This document shows positions 21,691-24,911 of a DNA stretch of 24,911 bases, piece by piece. The notes beneath the pieces were generated by a model. That model had not been told where the DNA came from. It saw only the letters and a list, made by a program, of their open reading frames with translations, and ran no database searches. The stretch comes from a virus. Position 1 is the first letter of the stretch. Each line of letters opens with the position of its first letter. Location: the IMG/VR virus record IMGVR_UViG_3300025282_000226, positions 1 through 24,911 of that record. One strand, given 5' to 3'. The position numbers and the translations under genes were made by a program.

Positions 21691-22017
21691 ATGGGAGAGA
21701 GAAATAGCTGGGTTATAGAAGGCAAACGCTACCGGACCGATACTGCTGACTACATAGCGGATCATCACCCTAGTGGTGTGTCAAGAAATGATTTTAATTT
21801 TTTTGAGGACACCCTATACCTATCGCCTAGAGGCAACTGGTTTATAGTCGGGTACGGTGGCGCAATGAGCCACTGGGCAACCTCTTGCGGTAACGGGCAT
21901 AGCAGTGGAGATGGATGCAGTCCACTCACTCCCAGTGAGGCTAGGGAAAAACTTGAGGAGTGGGGAGAGCAGGGCGCCCTAGAAGAGTACTTTGGCCAAG
22001 ACCTAGAGGACGCATAA
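21691..22017 (+). CDS. Conserved-type phage accessory protein, 108 aa
   Basis: SD GGGAGGA lies 5 nt before the ATG. The core EDTLYLSPRGNWFIVGYGGAMSHWATSCG plus GCSPLTPSEAREKLEEWGEQ follows a pattern I recall from many small phage and plasmid proteins: an aromatic-glycine strand set ending in a G-G-x-M-S turn, then P-L-x-x-x-E-A-R-x-x-L helix. No enzymatic activity is assigned to that family as far as I know. Here it has two cysteines (C66, C75) and an acidic C-terminus. Confidence 0.75.
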   Translation: MGERNSWVIEGKRYRTDTADYIADHHPSGVSRNDFNFFEDTLYLSPRGNWFIVGYGGAMSHWATSCGNGHSSGDGCSPLTPSEAREKLEEWGEQGALEEYFGQDLEDA

Positions 22018-22030
22018 ATACCAAGCAACA

Positions 22031-22055
22031 TAGGGGGGGGTATCACCCCCCCCTA
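22031..22055 (+). promoter_or_regulatory. Very stable G8/C8 intergenic hairpin
   Basis: TAGGGGGGGG (22031-22040), loop TATCA, then CCCCCCCCTA (22046-22055), form a perfect 10-bp stem. No U-run follows; the next gene's SD (AAAGGA) begins 7 nt later. It could be a strong transcription pause or attenuator, an mRNA-end protector, or a hotspot for slippage in the homopolymer tracts. Confidence 0.6.
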
Positions 22056-22074
22056 ACCAGAAAGGAATTATAAA

Positions 22075-22419
22075 ATGAAAATAACCAAGCGATATAAAAA
22101 CGATGAAAACCCAGTCCTTGCATTCGAGGAGAGCGACAAGGAAGAAATGATTAAGGTTGGCAGGAAAGCTGAAGACATATGGTATCAAAAGTGGGTTGAC
22201 CTTGGAAAAAATGATCATGGGTCTTGTTGTGGCGGTAAGGGTATCGAGGTCTACTTTAGAGGTAGGGGCCAAAGATACGCTAGACCAACACTTATTGCTG
22301 AATGCGACTGGATCCAAGGAAACGTGTCAGCGCAGGAATCTAAAGACGATGCCATAGGGTATCTTGCTGGCTACTTCGGGGGTGTCGAGGTTTGGTACAG
22401 CGATGGATACATGGACTAA
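22075..22419 (+). CDS. Hypothetical early protein, 114 aa
   Basis: Not recognised. It has a mixed alpha/beta sequence with a CCGGKGIEVYFRGRGQRYARP central strand-turn segment (C51, C52), LIAECDWIQGN, and a C-terminal ESKDDAIGYLAGYFGGVEVW block. No membrane or signal segment. SD AAAGGA lies 8 nt before the ATG, after the G8/C8 hairpin, so its expression may depend on that structure. Confidence 0.65.
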   Translation: MKITKRYKNDENPVLAFEESDKEEMIKVGRKAEDIWYQKWVDLGKNDHGSCCGGKGIEVYFRGRGQRYARPTLIAECDWIQGNVSAQESKDDAIGYLAGYFGGVEVWYSDGYMD

Positions 22420-22442
22420 ACAAGCCTATAAGGAGATAAATT

Positions 22443-22658
22443 ATGACTAGCTTCATTGAAATAGGTGAAAAAAATCAACTAAATATTGCTAAAAAATCGA
22501 TGGATTATAATTGCATCGGTACGGTCTTCCTTGGTATCAGTCACGCAAGGGCCATCGAAATTATCAAAAAGGCAACGGGAAAAACGGTCGAATTGCCGAC
22601 CGATTGTAGTTGCCAATATCTCCACGGCCACATAGACGTGATACGTATAACTGAGTAA
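22443..22658 (+). CDS. Small hypothetical protein, 71 aa
   Basis: Not recognised. The fold looks alpha/beta: IGTVFLGISHARAIEIIKKATG, then a Cys pair CSC near residue 55-57 and a C-terminal HGHIDVIRITE strand. SD AAGGAG lies ~7 nt before the ATG. It ends 11 nt before the methyltransferase gene, so it is probably co-expressed with it. Confidence 0.65.
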   Translation: MTSFIEIGEKNQLNIAKKSMDYNCIGTVFLGISHARAIEIIKKATGKTVELPTDCSCQYLHGHIDVIRITE

Positions 22659-22669
22659 AGGAGTTATCT

Positions 22670-23749
22670 ATGGATGATTTTGATTTACCAGTCATTATAC
22701 ATGGAGATGTAATGGATGGGCTGAAACAAATAGAAGCTAAATCAATACAAACGTGTGTCACATCCCCACCTTACTGGGGGTTGCGTGACTATGGTACTGG
22801 GATATGGGTTGGTGGTAAAGATGATTGCTCTCATTTCGGAGACTCAAAGAAGAGTAAGCATACCATAACAGGACACAAGAATAATCCTACAGTTGGTGAT
22901 GCAATTTATAAAACAATTTGTCCCAAGTGCGGAGCCAAGAGGATTGACAGCCAGCTTGGGCTTGAGGAAACACCAAAAGAATACATAGAGAATATGGTCA
23001 AGGTGTTTCGTGGAGTCCACAAAGTATTAAAGAATGACGGTACACTGTGGGTAAACATAGGAGATACCTATTGTGGTACTGGACACAAGGGAGATTTAGT
23101 AGACCCTATGTTTCCAGAGAGAAGAAACGCTCAGTCTACTGCCATTAATAATAAGATAGATGGAATCAAACCAAAGGATATGGTGGGGATTCCTTGGCTG
23201 TTGGCATTAGCATTGAGGAATGATGGATGGTATCTGAGACAGGACATCATATGGAATAAGCCTAACGCTATGCCTGAACCTGTCAAGGATAGATGTACTA
23301 AATCACATGAGTATATCTTTCTACTATCCAAGAGTAGACAGTATTACTTTGACTGTGAAGCATTGCAAGAACCAACAACAACATACGATAAGAATGTAAG
23401 AGACAGGGACAAGGGCAAAACTAACAAGACACCCGGTAGGAAAAGAATCTCTGGTCTTAAGACAAATGATTACGAGATGAAGAATAAAAGGGATGTCTGG
23501 AATATTAACCTTAAGCCATACAATGAAGCACACTTCGCAGTATTCCCACCAGAACTACCAGAGTTTTGTATCAAGGCAGGTAGTAAGGAAGGTGACAAGG
23601 TGCTTGATCCTTTCTGGGGTTCAGGCACTACTGGGGTTGTGGCTGTTAAGCTAGGAAGGAAGGTGATTGGAATAGAATTGAATAAAGATTACATAGATTT
23701 AAGTTTAAAAAGATTTAGTCAACGACACTTAGATTTATGGGGAAGATAA
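22670..23749 (+). CDS. DNA methyltransferase (N6-adenine or N4-cytosine), beta class
   Basis: 359 aa. TSPPYWG (31-37) is catalytic motif IV. DPFWGSGTTGVVAVKLGRKV (313-332) is the SAM-binding motif I. The order IV then I defines beta-class amino-methyltransferases. Between motif IV and the rest of the catalytic domain, C53-x-H55 and C84-x-x-C87 form a likely zinc knuckle, then LGLEETPKEYIENMV; this inserted module is common in phage methylases. IPWLLALALRNDGWYLRQDI and IIWNKPNAMPEPVKDR are typical later motifs. SD AAAGGAG lies 7 nt before the ATG. No matching restriction gene is nearby, so it is probably a solitary phage methylase protecting phage DNA. TSPPY does not decide between N6-A and N4-C. 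Confidence 0.9.
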   Translation: MDDFDLPVIIHGDVMDGLKQIEAKSIQTCVTSPPYWGLRDYGTGIWVGGKDDCSHFGDSKKSKHTITGHKNNPTVGDAIYKTICPKCGAKRIDSQLGLEETPKEYIENMVKVFRGVHKVLKNDGTLWVNIGDTYCGTGHKGDLVDPMFPERRNAQSTAINNKIDGIKPKDMVGIPWLLALALRNDGWYLRQDIIWNKPNAMPEPVKDRCTKSHEYIFLLSKSRQYYFDCEALQEPTTTYDKNVRDRDKGKTNKTPGRKRISGLKTNDYEMKNKRDVWNINLKPYNEAHFAVFPPELPEFCIKAGSKEGDKVLDPFWGSGTTGVVAVKLGRKVIGIELNKDYIDLSLKRFSQRHLDLWGR

Positions 23750-23770
23750 GTGTAACACTAGGGGGATAAT

Positions 23771-23998
23771 ATGGACCGGCTAGAAGAGCTATCTATAAAG
23801 TTAATGGCAGACTTAGAACGCAGACGCAGTATCCCTACCCCAGGCTGTATCTCAGACCAACAACTGATCGACTACTATATGGGTGATCTTGTGCATAACG
23901 AGTGGGAACTCATAGACCAGCACCTCGCAAGGTGTTTAACCTGTATGTACGCTATGGTCATTAATAGTAATCAAAGCTATAACGAGAAGTCAGGCTAG
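23771..23998 (+). CDS. ZAS-type zinc-finger protein, anti-sigma-like
   Basis: 75 aa. Residues 26-60 match the zinc-binding anti-sigma (zf-HC2/ZAS) domain: C26, then LIDYYMGDL, then H51-x3-C55-x2-C58 in QHLARCLTC. The L-x-x-Y-x-x-G-(D/E)-L element and the HxxxCxxC signature are both present. In anti-sigma factors this fold clamps an ECF-type sigma factor. Cellular ones usually continue into a membrane helix; this protein is soluble and ends soon after the domain. No sigma gene is visible, so a host sigma factor would be the target (inference). It starts with an AGGGGGAT SD, 21 nt after the methyltransferase, and its 3' end overlaps the convergent gene by 9 nt. Confidence 0.7.
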   Translation: MDRLEELSIKLMADLERRRSIPTPGCISDQQLIDYYMGDLVHNEWELIDQHLARCLTCMYAMVINSNQSYNEKSG

Positions 23999-24337
23999 CT
24001 TATAGTTTTTTGACCACGACCGGATACGGCGGGTCGGCCTCGGCCCGTGGTATTTTGGACTTGCCAATCGTTTTTGTGCCTTGAGCAATCCAGCCCTAAT
24101 CCAATGAGGATCTAAACTGAGGTGGTCGCAAACGGTGTGAAATGAAACGACCCACCAGGACTCGTCTGACCACAGCCACTTTTCAGCTTGACGCTGAAAA
24201 TTTTGCCCGTATTTGCCTTTGCCATATAGATATGTCCATATAGCATCGTCTAAAACTGCCAATAGCAAATGTTGCTCCGGCAATAGTGGTCTAGCCTCCG
24301 CCTCTTGGCTATGAAATTCTTTTCGAATTTCAATCAT
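23990..24337 (-). CDS. Helical protein with possible helix-turn-helix, 115 aa
   Basis: Not firmly named. LLLAVLDDAIWTYLYGKGKY, FQRQAEKWLWSDESWWVVSF, then HTVCDHLSLDPHWIRAGLLK fit a small all-helical family I recall from phages and phage-rich genomic islands. The last segment (V-C-x-x-L-x-L-D-P-x-x-I-R-x-x-L) reads as a helix-turn-helix, and the tail (RPTRRIRSWSKNYK) is strongly basic. DNA binding is likely; regulation of the rightward or leftward genes is plausible. SD GAGG lies 7 nt before the ATG. It converges on and overlaps the anti-sigma-like gene at their 3' ends. Confidence 0.65.
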   Translation of the reverse strand: MIEIRKEFHSQEAEARPLLPEQHLLLAVLDDAIWTYLYGKGKYGQNFQRQAEKWLWSDESWWVVSFHTVCDHLSLDPHWIRAGLLKAQKRLASPKYHGPRPTRRIRSWSKNYKLA

Positions 24338-24352
24338 AATTCAGCCTCACCC

Positions 24353-24607
24353 CTACTTCCACGATTTGATTTTAACTTTTTTCTTGGGCTTCTTTTTTTT
24401 CCTCTGCTCTCTAAATCTCTCTGTTAGATAATCGTCCCGATAGGAAGCGAGGAACGTCCCGTCTTTGCTGGCCCAGATTCTGTGGAGGTGAATTAATCCA
24501 CAGTCACAGCATGACGTGTAATAGATCCCAGAGTCTGAGATCGGCTGGATATCACCATTTCTCATCTGTTTAATTTTCAGATGCGGCATGAAAATTTCAT
24601 TATTCAT
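24353..24607 (-). CDS. CCDC-motif small phage protein with Lys-rich tail
   Basis: 84 aa. TSCCDCGLIHLHRI (C33, C34, C36, H40/H42) is a motif I recall from many small phage proteins and is likely metal-binding. The C-terminus is a long basic tail (KKKKPKKKVKIKSWK), suggesting nucleic-acid contact. SD is the G7 run four bases before the ATG. It overlaps the upstream nuclease gene by 8 nt. Confidence 0.7.
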   Translation of the reverse strand: MNNEIFMPHLKIKQMRNGDIQPISDSGIYYTSCCDCGLIHLHRIWASKDGTFLASYRDDYLTERFREQRKKKKPKKKVKIKSWK

Positions 24608-24911
24608 TTTCCCCCCCGTGCAAATCTAACCAGGCAGCTTGATCTAGCACAAAATATCTCTGTGTTTTTTGCCCTCGTTTGGATACGCAAAATACTGTCA
24701 GGGGGACTTTAGCGGGTGGGCAATTAGTCCTAGCCTGGGCAACCGCCTCTTGTAACCAGGATGGAAAGCTCTTACGGTGTTTAACCTCTACCGCAAATAG
24801 ATCGTGAGATACGTCAGGCTGACCGTATCCGCTATTAGGAATTCGCTTTGATCCCTTCCCTAGTAAAACTGCTACTTGCCTCTCGTGCACTTTCCAATTT
24901 GATGAAGATCC
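24600..24911 (-). CDS. PD-(D/E)XK nuclease, Holliday-junction-resolvase-like, 5' end cut off
   Basis: The frame is open to the right edge, so the start is outside the window; the GTG at 24890 is only an internal possibility. Upstream codons (GSSSNWKVHERQVAVLLG) look like the normal N-terminal helix of the family. Residues RIPNSGYGQPDVSHD, AVEVKHRKS and WLQEAVAQA give PD-x8-ExK catalytic spacing followed by the usual helix. Such small nucleases in phages resolve branched DNA before packaging. Alternatives include a VRR-NUC-type repair nuclease. Confidence 0.7.
   Translation of the reverse strand, partial: GSSSNWKVHERQVAVLLGKGSKRIPNSGYGQPDVSHDLFAVEVKHRKSFPSWLQEAVAQARTNCPPAKVPLTVFCVSKRGQKTQRYFVLDQAAWLDLHGGENE

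Noticed and set aside
1-24911. tRNA genes, integrase, attachment sites, insertion sequences
   Set aside because: None seen on either strand. Lysogeny can be neither supported nor excluded from this window.

Overview
The window is tailed-phage DNA, or a prophage or metagenomic phage contig, with about 42-45% G+C by eye. A complete head-and-tail module runs leftwards on the minus strand: terminase large subunit, portal, lysozyme-like protein, small proteins, scaffold-like protein, decoration-like protein, major capsid protein, beta-helix protein, head-tail adaptor, beta-propeller tail hub and a tail-fibre-like protein. No tape measure, tail tube or sheath gene is visible. The adaptor and hub resemble the P22/T7-type connector, so a short-tailed (podovirus-like) virion is most likely. 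No tRNA, integrase, CRISPR array or insertion sequence was seen. The host cannot be named. Many starts use a G-rich Shine-Dalgarno (AGGGGGT), which still pairs with the standard anti-SD through a G.U pair.

Layout. (1) 1-19,578, minus strand: the late operon. It is tightly packed, with many ATGA or TAATG overlaps, and is probably read from a near-consensus sigma70-type promoter at 19,591-19,618 just before terL. Lysis-type genes are scattered through it: a two-helix holin candidate with overlapping spanin-like genes at 7.4-7.95 kb, a lysozyme at 14.8-15.5 kb and an XhlA-like membrane protein at 1.1-1.3 kb. (2) 19,579-21,135: about 1.5 kb of mostly non-coding DNA full of structure. It holds overlapping alternative hairpins, an 11-bp inverted repeat, a TGTAGAG array with 8-bp steps, a 54-bp array of six 9-mers (three direct, then three inverted), two small coupled minus-strand genes including a zinc ribbon, and an ATT microsatellite. 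It looks like a control region and possibly a replication origin. (3) 21,136-23,998, plus strand: an early-type operon behind a promoter-like sequence. It encodes small accessory proteins, a DNA methyltransferase and a small protein carrying the complete zinc signature of anti-sigma factors. (4) 23,990-24,911, minus strand: a convergent cluster with a helix-turn-helix-like protein, a CCDC-motif protein and a PD-(D/E)XK nuclease cut by the window edge.

Working together (inference): the plus-strand genes would modify phage DNA and perhaps redirect host transcription through the anti-sigma-like protein. The minus-strand operon would build and package the virion and lyse the cell. Points most worth a second look are the anti-sigma-like gene, the 9-mer and 8-bp repeat arrays, a 24-residue peptide that is over half lysine, a tandem pair of paralogues sharing a conserved N-terminal motif, and the apparently leaderless start of terL. 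Family assignments come from recognising motifs by eye; no database search was run.
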